Source: Heyndrickxia sporothermodurans
Lineage (GTDB): Bacteria > Bacillota > Bacilli > Bacillales > Bacillaceae_C
Assembly (NCBI RefSeq): GCF_016785185.1
Contig: NZ_JAEKDY010000080.1
DNA length: 15,791 nt
Direction: 5' to 3' (one strand)
In this document: positions 1-7,700 of the stretch, one piece after another
How positions within the stretch are numbered: the first letter of the stretch is position 1
Layout of the letters: each line of letters opens with the position of its first letter
Made by a program: the position numbers and the translations under genes
The notes under the pieces: model-generated
Told to the model about the DNA's origin: nothing
Seen by the model: only the letters and a program-made list of their open reading frames with translations
Database searches by the model: none

Positions 1-154
1 TTTTCTAAGGTTGTTGGGTGTGTGGTAACCTCAATTATCCTTAGATTTAGGGGGGTGGCAATTTTTTTGCTCAAAAATCCCTCTATTAAGGTAGTTTATA
101 GCCTATTTTATATAAAAGTTTTGACAATACGAATCATAAGGTGGGGGTGAACAT
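1..154 (+). other. Non-coding region upstream of infB, with competing stem-loops
   Basis: In B. subtilis-type order, ylxQ (an L7Ae-like protein) should end just before infB. None of the three + frames here reads like a YlxQ C-terminus. One frame stays open to a TGA at 148-150, but its translation is hydrophobic and unlike any family I recognise. Inverted repeats are visible: CTAAGG (5-10) with CCTTAG (39-44), AGGTT (8-12) with AACCT (27-31), and CCTTA (39-43) with TAAGG (87-91). The CCTTA segment can therefore pair left or right, but not both. The purine-rich infB Shine-Dalgarno AAGGTGGGGGTGA lies at 138-150. No convincing promoter was found. Confidence 0.5.
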
Positions 155-2347
155 ATGAGTAAAATTCGAATTTATGAGTACGCAAAAAAACAAAATGTTT
201 CTAGTAAAGACATTATTTCGAAACTTAAAGAATTAAACATTGAAGTCAATAATCATATGTCTACGATAGATGGGGATACTATTAGTAAATTAGATAAGAT
301 GTTTAATCATCATGATAAACAGGTGAAATCTAATTCTATGAACAATCAATCACAGAACAAGCAACAAACAAATAAAAAAAATAGTCAAAAAGAAATGGAA
401 GTTGAAGAGAGCCTCGTGAAAGATACTACACAACAAAAACATAAAACGAATGAATCTAAGCCAAACAATAAAAATAACGCACCTAGGGACAATAAAGGTT
501 CTAATAATAATAAAAAGCATAAAAACAATAATAAAAATAAAAATAAACAACGGCCACAACAACAACAACAAGTACCGCCGAAGAAAAAAGAACTTCCAAG
601 TAAAATCACATTTAGCGGTTCATTAACAGTTGCCGAACTTGCGAAAAAATTACACAGAGAACCATCAGAATTAATTAAAAAGCTTTTCATGCTTGGTGTT
701 GTTGCAACGATTAATAATGAACTTGACAAGGATTCTATTGAACTTATCGCCACAGATTATGGCGTAGAAGTTGAAGAAGAAATACAAATTGATACAACCG
801 ATCTTGAAGTGTATTTTACTGAAGATACAGAAGAGAATCTTAAAGAACGTCCATCAGTCGTTACGATAATGGGACATGTTGACCACGGAAAAACAACAAC
901 ATTGGATTCTATTCGTAATACGAAAGTAACTGCTGGCGAAGCCGGTGGTATTACACAACATATTGGTGCTTATCAAGTAGAAGTAAATGGCAAAAAAATT
1001 ACATTCCTAGATACACCAGGGCATGCTGCTTTTACAACGATGAGAGCTCGTGGGGCACAAATTACAGATATTACAATTTTAGTTGTGGCTGCCGATGATG
1101 GTGTAATGCCACAAACGATTGAAGCAATAAATCATGCTAAAGCTGCGAATGTTCCTATCATTGTTGCAGTTAACAAAATGGATAAACCTTCTGCAAATCC
1201 TGATCGTGTCATGCAAGAATTAACTGAGCATGGGCTTGTTCCTGAAGATTGGGGCGGCGATACAATTTTTGTACCAATTTCTGCGAAAAATGGAGAAGGT
1301 ATTGATAATTTGCTTGAAATGATTCTATTAGTAAGTGAAGTGGAAGAATATAAAGCGAACCCGAACCGAAATGCAATTGGTACAGTAATTGAAGCACAAT
1401 TAGACAAAGGACGCGGCTCAGTTGCTACGTTGTTAGTTCAAAATGGTACATTACGTGTCGGTGACCCAATCGTTGTCGGACATACTTTTGGCCGAGTTCG
1501 TGCAATGGTAAACGATTTAGGTCGTCGCGTGAAAGAAGCTGGCCCATCAACTCCAGTAGAAATTACAGGATTAAATGATGTACCACAAGCGGGAGATCGC
1601 TTCGTCGTATTTGATGATGAAAAAACAGCACGTCAAGTTGGAGAATTACGCGCACAGCAAGCCGTATTAGCACAACGAAATGAAACTGCCCGCGTAAGTC
1701 TAGATACATTATTCGAACAAATGAAACAAGGCGAAATGAAAGACATTAATATTATTATTAAAGCAGATGTACAAGGATCTGTTGAGGCGCTCGCAGCATC
1801 ATTACAAAAAATTGATGTAGAAGGAGTAAATGTTAGAATCATTCATACTGCTGTTGGTGGTATTAATGAATCAGATATCTCCCTTGCTGCAGCTTCAAAC
1901 GCAATTGTTATCGGTTTTAATGTACGCCCTGATGTTAATGCAAAGCGTGCTGCAGAAGCAGAAAATGTTGATATACGATTACATCGGATTATTTATAAAG
2001 TAATTGAAGAAATTGAGTCTGCAATGAAAGGTATGCTTGATCCGGAATTCTATGAAAAAATTATCGGTCAAGCAGAAGTTCGTCAAACATTCAAAGTATC
2101 GAAGGTTGGTACGATTGCCGGAAGTTATGTTACTGATGGAAAAATTACTCGTGACAGCGGTATCCGAATTATCCGAAATAATGTAGTCGTTTTTGAAGGA
2201 GAAATTGATACATTAAAACGTTTTAAGGATGATGCAAAAGAAGTAAGTCAAGGTTATGAATGCGGGATTACTATTAAAAACTACAATGATTTAAAAGAAG
2301 GAGACATCATTGAAGCGTTTGTGATGGAAGAAGTCGAGCGTTCATGA
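155..2347 (+). CDS. infB: Translation initiation factor IF-2
   Basis: GTPase that places fMet-tRNA on the 30S subunit and promotes 50S joining. It is 730 aa, close to the roughly 716 aa of B. subtilis. Residues 1-50 are an IF2 N-terminal helical subdomain (starts MSKIRIYEYAKK). Residues about 55-147 are a low-complexity N/K/Q-rich linker, followed by a second IF2_N domain near 150-205. The G domain has all motifs: GHVDHGKT (240-247), GGITQ (264-268), DTPGH (286-290), NKMD (340-343) and SAK (376-378). Beta-barrel domains and the C-terminal tRNA-binding domain follow to the end. The ATG is 4 bases after AAGGTGGGGGTGA. The stop overlaps the ylxP start by 4 bases (ATGA), indicating translational coupling. 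GTG at 416, preceded by GAAGAGAG, might give a shorter form, since B. subtilis makes two IF2 forms. Confidence 0.98.
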   Translation: MSKIRIYEYAKKQNVSSKDIISKLKELNIEVNNHMSTIDGDTISKLDKMFNHHDKQVKSNSMNNQSQNKQQTNKKNSQKEMEVEESLVKDTTQQKHKTNESKPNNKNNAPRDNKGSNNNKKHKNNNKNKNKQRPQQQQQVPPKKKELPSKITFSGSLTVAELAKKLHREPSELIKKLFMLGVVATINNELDKDSIELIATDYGVEVEEEIQIDTTDLEVYFTEDTEENLKERPSVVTIMGHVDHGKTTTLDSIRNTKVTAGEAGGITQHIGAYQVEVNGKKITFLDTPGHAAFTTMRARGAQITDITILVVAADDGVMPQTIEAINHAKAANVPIIVAVNKMDKPSANPDRVMQELTEHGLVPEDWGGDTIFVPISAKNGEGIDNLLEMILLVSEVEEYKANPNRNAIGTVIEAQLDKGRGSVATLLVQNGTLRVGDPIVVGHTFGRVRAMVNDLGRRVKEAGPSTPVEITGLNDVPQAGDRFVVFDDEKTARQVGELRAQQAVLAQRNETARVSLDTLFEQMKQGEMKDINIIIKADVQGSVEALAASLQKIDVEGVNVRIIHTAVGGINESDISLAAASNAIVIGFNVRPDVNAKRAAEAENVDIRLHRIIYKVIEEIESAMKGMLDPEFYEKIIGQAEVRQTFKVSKVGTIAGSYVTDGKITRDSGIRIIRNNVVVFEGEIDTLKRFKDDAKEVSQGYECGITIKNYNDLKEGDIIEAFVMEEVERS

Positions 2348-2622
2348 TTGGATATGTGGAATGTGAGTTCCGCATTTATGAAGCAGGTTCTTTGAAGGAA
2401 AAAAGAGCAGTCCTTCAAAGAGTCATCACCAGACTAAAACAGAAATTTAATGTTTCAGTTTCTGAAATTGGACATCAAGATTTGTGGCAACGAACCAAAA
2501 TTGCCATTGTCACTGTTGCATCGATCCAGTCAGCTGCTGAAAGAGAAATTGAAAATGCAATAAAATTTTTAGATTCCTTTCCTGAGTGGGAAAGACTAGA
2601 AACCATTTATGAATGGTTGTAA
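2344..2622 (+). CDS. ylxP: DUF503 family protein YlxP
   Basis: Small 92-aa protein of the DUF503/YlxP family, found between infB and rbfA across Bacilli. Its biochemical role is not established. The family pattern is visible: an N-terminal beta strand (GYVECEFRIYEAGSLKEKR), a basic helix, the WQRTKIAIVTVAS segment around residues 49-61, and a C-terminal amphipathic helix with FLDSFPEWERLE. The length matches B. subtilis YlxP. The ATG overlaps the infB stop (ATGA), so it is probably translated by coupling. The location suggests a role near ribosome assembly or initiation, which is inference from context only. Confidence 0.93.
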   Translation: MIGYVECEFRIYEAGSLKEKRAVLQRVITRLKQKFNVSVSEIGHQDLWQRTKIAIVTVASIQSAAEREIENAIKFLDSFPEWERLETIYEWL

Positions 2623-2637
2623 TGTGAGGTGTTATGT

Positions 2638-2982
2638 ATGAGCCTACGTGCAAATCGTGTCGGAGAGCAAATGAAAAAAGAACTTAGCGACATTATCGGC
2701 CGAAAAATAAAGGATCCACGTATTGGCTTTGTTACCGTAACAGATGTTCAGGTAACAGGTGATCTCCAACAAGCTACAGTATATATTACTGTTCTCGGAG
2801 GGGATAAACAAAAAGAAGGAACACTCCTTGCTCTTGAAAAAGCAAAAGGATTCATTCGTTCTGAAGTTGGACATCGAATTCGCTTAAGAAAAACTCCGGA
2901 ACTTTCATTTGCATTTGATGAATCGATTGAGTATGGAAATCGAATTGAAACCATTATTAAAGAAATAAACACAGATAAATAG
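2638..2982 (+). CDS. rbfA: 30S ribosome-binding factor RbfA
   Basis: Cold-shock-associated KH-type protein that binds the 30S subunit during late maturation around the 16S rRNA 5' helix. It is 114 aa against 117 aa in B. subtilis. Family hallmarks are the start SLRANRVGEQMKKELS, then KDPRIGFVTVTDVQVTGDLQ, and the C-terminal IRLRKTPELSFAFDES with YGNRIE. An upstream in-frame GTG at 2629 is discarded because it lies inside the Shine-Dalgarno GTGAGGTG (2624-2631). ATG 2638 has ideal spacing and gives the family N-terminus. It starts 15 bases after the ylxP stop and ends 2 bases before a strong terminator, making it the last gene of the infB block. Confidence 0.96.
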   Translation: MSLRANRVGEQMKKELSDIIGRKIKDPRIGFVTVTDVQVTGDLQQATVYITVLGGDKQKEGTLLALEKAKGFIRSEVGHRIRLRKTPELSFAFDESIEYGNRIETIIKEINTDK

Positions 2983-2984
2983 AC

Positions 2985-3018
2985 AAAAAAGGATAGACAA
3001 TTTTGTCTATCCTTTTTT
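2985..3018 (+). terminator. Intrinsic terminator after rbfA (bidirectional)
   Basis: A perfect 15-bp inverted repeat: AAAAAAGGATAGACA at 2985-2999, loop ATTT, then TGTCTATCCTTTTTT at 3004-3018. The A-tract and T-tract make it a potential terminator on either strand. It begins 2 bases after the rbfA stop and ends 29 bases before the truB start. Confidence 0.9.
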
Positions 3019-3047
3019 CAAGACTTTATTTAAAAAGGAGTATTCAT

Positions 3048-3956
3048 ATGGATGGAATCCTTCCTTTATGGAAACCAAAAGGAATGACGTCACATGATTG
3101 TGTATTTAAAATAAGAAAAATGTTGAAAATGAAAAAGGTTGGACATACAGGAACTCTAGATCCTGATGTAACGGGTGTTCTCCCTATTTGTTTAGGAAAG
3201 GCAACAAAAGTTGCTGAATACATAACGAATGCTGGAAAAGAATACGAAGGCGAAGTTACGCTTGGATATTCAACGACAACCGAGGATGCCAGTGGTGAAA
3301 AAGTTGACGAAGTTCCAATTTGTAAAACGATCAATCGGAATCAAATTTTAGACGTGCTTCAATCATTTCGTGGTGAAATTTCGCAAACCCCACCGATGTA
3401 TTCTGCAGTTAAAGTGAACGGGAAAAGATTGTATGAATACGCAAGAAAAGGGATAGAGGTTGAACGTCCAACAAGAGTCGTAACTATATATGAAATAGAA
3501 TTACTAGATGATCGAAAAGTTTTTTCGGGAAATACGATTTCTTTTCGGTTTCGGGTAAAATGCAGCAAGGGAACATATATAAGAACATTAGCAGTGTCAA
3601 TAGGAGAAAAATTAGGATTCCCGGCGCATATGTCTGATCTTACAAGAACATCGTCAGGTTCGTTTACAAAAGAAAATTGTTTAACCTTTTCAGATATTGA
3701 AACCCGCCTAAGTGAAAATACATTAAAAGATGTAATCTTTCCTTTAGACAGAGGAGTTTCTCATTTGCCGAAATACGTGATAAATGATACATTAGCAGAG
3801 AAAGTGAATAATGGTGCGGTTTTGGAAAAAGAAGAATGGTGGACATTTGGAGAAGAGGAAGTTGTTTTTATTCATCAAAATCAAGTGAAAGCGATCTACA
3901 AAATTCATCCTGAAAAGCCGCATTTAATAAAGCCTGTTAAAGTTCTTAATAATTGA
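3048..3956 (+). CDS. truB: tRNA pseudouridine(55) synthase TruB
   Basis: Makes the universal pseudouridine at position 55 in the T-loop of tRNAs. It is 302 aa, close to the roughly 305-310 aa usual in Bacilli. The N-terminus has GILPLWKPKGMTSHD. The catalytic motif GHTGTLDPDVTGVLP begins near residue 32, with Asp38 as the expected nucleophile. KVAEYITNAGKEYEGEVTLG and the RFRVKCSKGTYIRTLA segment follow, as in TruB proteins. A longer reading frame upstream (TTG at 3003) lies in the preceding terminator and is rejected. ATG 3048 sits 7 bases after AAAAAGGAG. There is no room for a standard promoter between the terminator and this start, so transcription probably comes from read-through. ribF follows after 27 bases. 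Confidence 0.96.
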   Translation: MDGILPLWKPKGMTSHDCVFKIRKMLKMKKVGHTGTLDPDVTGVLPICLGKATKVAEYITNAGKEYEGEVTLGYSTTTEDASGEKVDEVPICKTINRNQILDVLQSFRGEISQTPPMYSAVKVNGKRLYEYARKGIEVERPTRVVTIYEIELLDDRKVFSGNTISFRFRVKCSKGTYIRTLAVSIGEKLGFPAHMSDLTRTSSGSFTKENCLTFSDIETRLSENTLKDVIFPLDRGVSHLPKYVINDTLAEKVNNGAVLEKEEWWTFGEEEVVFIHQNQVKAIYKIHPEKPHLIKPVKVLNN

Positions 3957-3983
3957 TCTAATAGAAAGAAATAGGTGAGAAAA

Positions 3984-4946
3984 TTGAAAGTAATCACAAT
4001 ACATCATCCACATTCATTCAACAAGCAGGATTTTCCTCCCCTAGTTATGGCACTTGGGTATTTTGATGGCATTCACTTAGGACATCAAAAAGTCATTAAT
4101 TTGGCGAAGGAAATTGCTGAACAAAATCAATGGAAAAGTGCGGTAATGACATTTGATCCGCATCCTTCTGTTGTGTTAAGTCAAAATAATAAACAAGTTG
4201 AGCTAATCACTCCTATTGAAGATAAGAAGAAACTCATTGAAAGAATGGGAATTGATTATTTATTTATTGTTCAGTTTACATCTAATTTTGCTAATCTTTC
4301 TCCTGAAGAATATGTAAAACAATATATTATCGGATTAAATGTCCATCATGTAGTCGCCGGTTTTGATTTTTCATACGGGAAATTTGGTAAAGGAACAATG
4401 GAAACTTTGCCAATTCATTCAGAAGGAAAATTCACCTATACGACAGTAGAAAAACTTGCGATTAACCGACAATCGGGAGATGAGAAAGTGAGTTCCAGTT
4501 TAACTAGGGAATTATTAGCAGAAGGAGATATGACGGAAGTTCGTCGCATTTTAGGAAGATTTTACACGACAAATGGGATCGTAATTCATGGAGAAAAGCG
4601 CGGCAGACAGATCGGTTTTCCAACTGCCAACATCAAACTATCCAATGAATATATTATCCCGAAAACAGGCGTTTATGCTGTTAAAATTAAAATTGATGGA
4701 AATTGGTATCACGGGGTCTGTAATGTAGGATTTAAGCCCACTTTCAAAAGTATCGATGAATATTCCCTATCAATTGAAGTACATATTATTGACTTTGATC
4801 AATCCATTTACGGTGAAGAAGTTTCAATCGAATGGCATTTAAGAATTAGAGATGAACAGAAATTTGCTGGAATCGATCAATTAAAACTTCAGATTGCAAA
4901 AGATAAACAAAATACCATTAATTACTTTGAAAAAAATAGAAATTAG
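3984..4946 (+). CDS. ribF: Bifunctional riboflavin kinase / FAD synthetase
   Basis: Converts riboflavin to FMN, then to FAD; called RibC in B. subtilis and RibF elsewhere. It is 320 aa. The N-terminal FAD synthetase (nucleotidyltransferase) domain shows MALGYFDGIHLGHQKV (about residues 22-37), with the HxGH-type nucleotide-binding motif, then MTFDPHPS and HHVVAGFDFSYGKFGKG. The C-terminal flavokinase domain shows IHGEKRGRQIGFPTAN (about 201-216), then GVYAVK and GVCNVGFKPTF. GTG at 3975 is in frame but lies within the Shine-Dalgarno AGGTGA. TTG 3984 has 6-base spacing and gives the family-like N-terminus MKVITIHHPH. I see no FMN riboswitch ahead of it, consistent with co-transcription with truB. 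Confidence 0.95.
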   Translation: MKVITIHHPHSFNKQDFPPLVMALGYFDGIHLGHQKVINLAKEIAEQNQWKSAVMTFDPHPSVVLSQNNKQVELITPIEDKKKLIERMGIDYLFIVQFTSNFANLSPEEYVKQYIIGLNVHHVVAGFDFSYGKFGKGTMETLPIHSEGKFTYTTVEKLAINRQSGDEKVSSSLTRELLAEGDMTEVRRILGRFYTTNGIVIHGEKRGRQIGFPTANIKLSNEYIIPKTGVYAVKIKIDGNWYHGVCNVGFKPTFKSIDEYSLSIEVHIIDFDQSIYGEEVSIEWHLRIRDEQKFAGIDQLKLQIAKDKQNTINYFEKNRN

Positions 4947-4948
4947 AC

Positions 4949-4977
4949 TTGTTTTTTTAGACAAAAAGTAGTATTAT
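4949..4977 (+). promoter_or_regulatory. Candidate sigma-A promoter for rpsO
   Basis: TTGTTT (4949-4954) and TATTAT (4972-4977) are separated by exactly 17 bases, directly after the ribF stop. The -10 matches 5 of 6 consensus positions, the -35 only 3 of 6. The predicted start is near 4984, leaving a leader of about 84 bases before rpsO. Confidence 0.5.
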
Positions 4978-4983
4978 ATTACA

Positions 4984-5061
4984 GTGTAATGAACCGTTGC
5001 TTGGCAAGTCGAGTCACCGACGCTTGCTCAGTAATTGGGGATTATTTATTTTTAGGAGGTG
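4984..5061 (+). promoter_or_regulatory. Structured rpsO leader, possible S15 autoregulatory site
   Basis: The leader contains GGCAAG (5003-5008) pairing with CTTGCT (5023-5028), with an inner TCG (5009-5011) pairing with CGA (5018-5020) and a small bulge. A strong AGGAGGTG (5054-5061) follows, 6 bases before the rpsO ATG. In Firmicutes, S15 is known to repress its own translation by binding a structured rpsO leader that mimics 16S rRNA. Assigning this leader to that class is inference, and I have not matched it to a covariance model. Confidence 0.45.
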
Positions 5062-5067
5062 AAAAGG

Positions 5068-5337
5068 ATGGCAATTGCTCAAGAACGCAAAAACGAAATC
5101 ATCAATCAATTCAAAGTTCATGAAACTGATACTGGATCACCAGAAGTTCAAATTGCAATCCTAACAGAGGATATTAATAATTTGAATGAACATTTACGTG
5201 TACACAAAAAAGATCACCATTCACGTCGCGGTCTTTTGAAAATGGTTGGTAAACGTCGTAACTTACTAACTTACTTACGTAATAAAGATGTTCAACGTTA
5301 CCGTGAGCTAATTAACAAATTAGGCTTACGTCGTTAA
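5068..5337 (+). CDS. rpsO: 30S ribosomal protein S15 (uS15)
   Basis: Primary 16S rRNA-binding protein of the 30S platform. It is 89 aa, exactly the family length. The sequence shows MAIAQERKNEII, HETDTGSPEVQIAILT, HKKDHHSRRGLLKMVGKRR and the C-terminal RYRELINKLGLRR, all diagnostic for S15. An in-frame GTG at 5059 lies within the Shine-Dalgarno AGGAGGTG, so ATG 5068 is chosen. It has its own candidate promoter and leader upstream and a compact terminator 22 bases after the stop, so it looks like a monocistronic unit. Arg codons are mostly CGT, as expected for a highly expressed gene. Confidence 0.98.
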   Translation: MAIAQERKNEIINQFKVHETDTGSPEVQIAILTEDINNLNEHLRVHKKDHHSRRGLLKMVGKRRNLLTYLRNKDVQRYRELINKLGLRR

Positions 5338-5358
5338 TTTATATCGAATTAACAAAAG

Positions 5359-5382
5359 AAGCGGGATTTATCCCGCTTTTTT
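5359..5382 (+). terminator. Intrinsic terminator after rpsO
   Basis: Stem AAGCGGGA (5359-5366), loop TTTA, complement TCCCGCTT (5371-5378), then a T-run to 5382. GC-rich core with an A-rich 5' flank: a classic Rho-independent terminator. Confidence 0.9.
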
Positions 5383-5507
5383 ATTATCATGATAACTCCC
5401 AAAAAGTTACGATAAACTTTTAAGTTATTTTGATTACAATACATATTAAGCGATGACATAAAAAGATTCAATAATGTTTTGTTCAAATGACTAAGAAATT
5501 AATCATG

Positions 5508-5538
5508 CTTTTAAAGTCCCTAAACGGTGATTTAAAAG
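5508..5538 (+). promoter_or_regulatory. Hairpin in the pnp leader
   Basis: CTTTTAAA (5508-5515) is a perfect inverted repeat of TTTAAAAG (5531-5538), with a 15-base loop. It ends 3 bases before the pnp Shine-Dalgarno AAAGGAG (5542-5548). The stem is A/T-rich and weak. The rest of the 217-base gap between rpsO and pnp (5338-5555) holds the rpsO terminator and no clear promoter, although a TACAAT at 5435-5440 could serve as a -10. Confidence 0.4.
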
Positions 5539-5555
5539 TAGAAAGGAGTTTTTAT

Positions 5556-7673
5556 ATGGAACATGAGAAACAAGTATTTACTTTAGATTGGGCCGGCCGT
5601 GAACTTACGGTAGAAATTGGTCAATTAGCTAAACAAGCAAACGGAGCAGTTTTAGTACGCTATGGAGATACAGCCGTTTTAAGTACTGCAACGGCTTCGA
5701 AAGAACCTAAATCAGTTGATTTTTTTCCGTTAACTGTAAATTATGAAGAGCGTCTTTATGCAGTAGGAAAGATACCTGGAGGATTTATTAAAAGGGAAGG
5801 GAGACCAAGCGAAAAGGCAATTTTAGCAAGCCGCTTAATTGACCGCCCAATTCGTCCGTTATTTGCTGATGGATTCAGAAATGAAGTTCAAGTAGTAAGC
5901 ATTGTTATGAGTGTGGATCAAGACTGCCCTTCTGAAATGGCCGCAATGTTCGGATCATCACTTTCATTATCCGTCTCAGATATTCCATTTGAAGGACCAA
6001 TTGCTGGAGTAATAGTCGGTCGAATTGATAATAAATTTATCATTAATCCTACAGTATCACAAATGGAAAAAAGCGATATGCACTTAACTGTAGCCGGAAC
6101 TAAAGATGCAATCAATATGGTTGAAGCAGGAGCGAATGAAGTTCCTGAAGAAATAATGTTAGAAGCAATTATGTTTGGTCATGAAGAAATCAAAAGATTA
6201 ATTCAATTCCAAGAAGAGATTGTTTCAAAAATTGGAAAAGAAAAAATGGAAGTCACATTATACGAAATTGACGAAGAATTAGAATCAGAAGTTCGTACGA
6301 TGTGTGAAGAAGATTTAATTAAAGCCATTCAAGTACAAGAAAAGCATGCGAGAGAAGAAGCTATTCAAGAGGTAAAAGATCAAGTAATTGCTAAATTTGA
6401 AGAACGTGAAGAATTAGCAGAAGATACAATTAAGCAAGTAAAACAAATTTTAAATAAATTAGTAAAAGGTGAAGTACGCCGTTTAATTACCGAGGAAAAA
6501 GTTCGTCCAGATGGAAGAAAAATCGATGAAATTCGTCCTTTATCTTCAGAGGTTGGCTTATTATCAAGAACACATGGATCTGGTTTATTCACACGTGGAC
6601 AAACGCAAGCATTAAGCATTTGTACTCTTGGCGCATTAGGTGATGTTCAAATACTGGATGGGCTCGGAATCGAAGAGTCAAAACGCTTCATGCATCATTA
6701 TAATTTTCCGCAATTTAGCGTAGGTGAAACAGGACCTATGAGAGGACCTGGTCGCCGTGAAATTGGACATGGTGCACTTGGCGAACGGGCGCTTGAACCG
6801 GTTATTCCGAATGAACAACAATTTCCTTATACGATTCGACTAGTTTCGGAAGTTTTAGAATCCAACGGTTCCACTTCTCAAGCAAGTATTTGTGCCAGTA
6901 CACTAGCAATGATGGATGCAGGGGTACCAATTAAAGCACCGGTTGCGGGAATTGCAATGGGCTTAGTTAAATCTGGTGAACATTATACAATTTTAACGGA
7001 TATCCAAGGCATGGAAGATCATTTAGGCGATATGGATTTTAAAGTTGCCGGTACTTCTAAAGGTGTAACAGCACTGCAAATGGATATTAAAATTGAAGGT
7101 CTTTCCAGACAAATTTTAGAAGAAGCATTACAACAAGCTAAACAAGGCCGGATGCAAATATTAAATCATATGATGTCGACAATTTCTAATCCACGTGAAT
7201 CGTTGTCTGCATTTGCACCAAAAATTTTAACAATGACGATTAATCCTGATAAGATAAGAGACGTTATCGGACCAAGTGGAAAACAAATAAACAAAATCAT
7301 TGAAGAAACTGGCGTTAAAATTGATATTGAGCAAGATGGTACAGTGTTCATTTCTTCAACGGATGAAGAAATGAATAAAAAAGCGAAGAAAATTATAGAA
7401 GATATTGTCCGAGAAGTTGAAGTAGGACAAATTTACTTAGGAAAAGTAAAACGGATTGAAAAATTCGGCGCTTTTGTCGAAATTTTTAGTGGTAAAGATG
7501 GACTTGTTCATATATCAGAAATTGCTGAAGAAAGAGTCCGTAAAGTAGAGGATGTATTAAAAATTGGCGATGAAGTCCTAGTCAAAGTTCTCGAAATTGA
7601 TAACCAAGGGCGAGTAAATCTTTCAAGAAAATCGGTTTTAAAAGAGCAAAAGGAAAAAAATGAAAATAACTAG
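5556..7673 (+). CDS. pnp: Polyribonucleotide nucleotidyltransferase (PNPase)
   Basis: Phosphorolytic 3'-5' exoribonuclease of mRNA turnover. It is 705 aa, equal to B. subtilis PnpA. Domains in order: first RNase PH core (about 1-140, with VNYEERLYAVGKIPGGFIKREGRPSE split around residue 75), an all-helical linker (about 225-310), and the second, catalytic RNase PH core with GLFTRGQTQAL, FPQFSVGETG, GPGRREIGHGALGERAL and a FKVAGT segment. A KH domain follows (about 560-615, IRDVIGPSGKQINKIIEETG), then an S1 domain (about 623-690, GQIYLGKVKRIEKFGAFVE to GRVNLSRKS). The frame is open upstream to ATG 5487, but that has no Shine-Dalgarno. ATG 5556 sits 7 bases after AAAGGAG and gives the family start. 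Confidence 0.98.
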   Translation: MEHEKQVFTLDWAGRELTVEIGQLAKQANGAVLVRYGDTAVLSTATASKEPKSVDFFPLTVNYEERLYAVGKIPGGFIKREGRPSEKAILASRLIDRPIRPLFADGFRNEVQVVSIVMSVDQDCPSEMAAMFGSSLSLSVSDIPFEGPIAGVIVGRIDNKFIINPTVSQMEKSDMHLTVAGTKDAINMVEAGANEVPEEIMLEAIMFGHEEIKRLIQFQEEIVSKIGKEKMEVTLYEIDEELESEVRTMCEEDLIKAIQVQEKHAREEAIQEVKDQVIAKFEEREELAEDTIKQVKQILNKLVKGEVRRLITEEKVRPDGRKIDEIRPLSSEVGLLSRTHGSGLFTRGQTQALSICTLGALGDVQILDGLGIEESKRFMHHYNFPQFSVGETGPMRGPGRREIGHGALGERALEPVIPNEQQFPYTIRLVSEVLESNGSTSQASICASTLAMMDAGVPIKAPVAGIAMGLVKSGEHYTILTDIQGMEDHLGDMDFKVAGTSKGVTALQMDIKIEGLSRQILEEALQQAKQGRMQILNHMMSTISNPRESLSAFAPKILTMTINPDKIRDVIGPSGKQINKIIEETGVKIDIEQDGTVFISSTDEEMNKKAKKIIEDIVREVEVGQIYLGKVKRIEKFGAFVEIFSGKDGLVHISEIAEERVRKVEDVLKIGDEVLVKVLEIDNQGRVNLSRKSVLKEQKEKNENN

Positions 7674-7674
7674 T

Positions 7675-7700
7675 AAAGTCAGGAAACCCTGGCTTTTTTT
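7675..7700 (+). terminator. Intrinsic terminator after pnp
   Basis: AAAGTCAGG (7675-7683), loop AAAC, CCTGGCTTT (7688-7696) with one G-U pair, then more T to 7700. It lies 1 base after the pnp stop. Confidence 0.85.

Noticed and set aside
121..126. A perfect TTGACA just before infB
   Set aside because: The position 17 bases downstream is GGGGTG, part of the ribosome binding site; no -10 exists at any usual spacing.
1..150. A frame open from the window edge to TGA at 148-150, possibly the end of ylxQ
   Set aside because: The translation is hydrophobic with no resemblance to an L7Ae-like C-terminus, and there is no start or family motif; 49 open codons in A/T-rich DNA can occur by chance.
385..753. 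Long Leu/Phe/Cys-rich reading frame on the - strand within infB
   Set aside because: It is the complement of the A-rich Lys/Asn/Gln linker codons of IF2, which yields Phe/Leu runs; no ribosome binding site and no family match.
3957..3983. An FMN riboswitch ahead of ribF
   Set aside because: Only 27 bases separate truB and ribF, far too short for an RFN element.
5487..5555. A 23-residue N-terminal extension of PNPase from ATG 5487
   Set aside because: No Shine-Dalgarno before 5487, a strong one before 5556, and the 705-aa form matches the family exactly.
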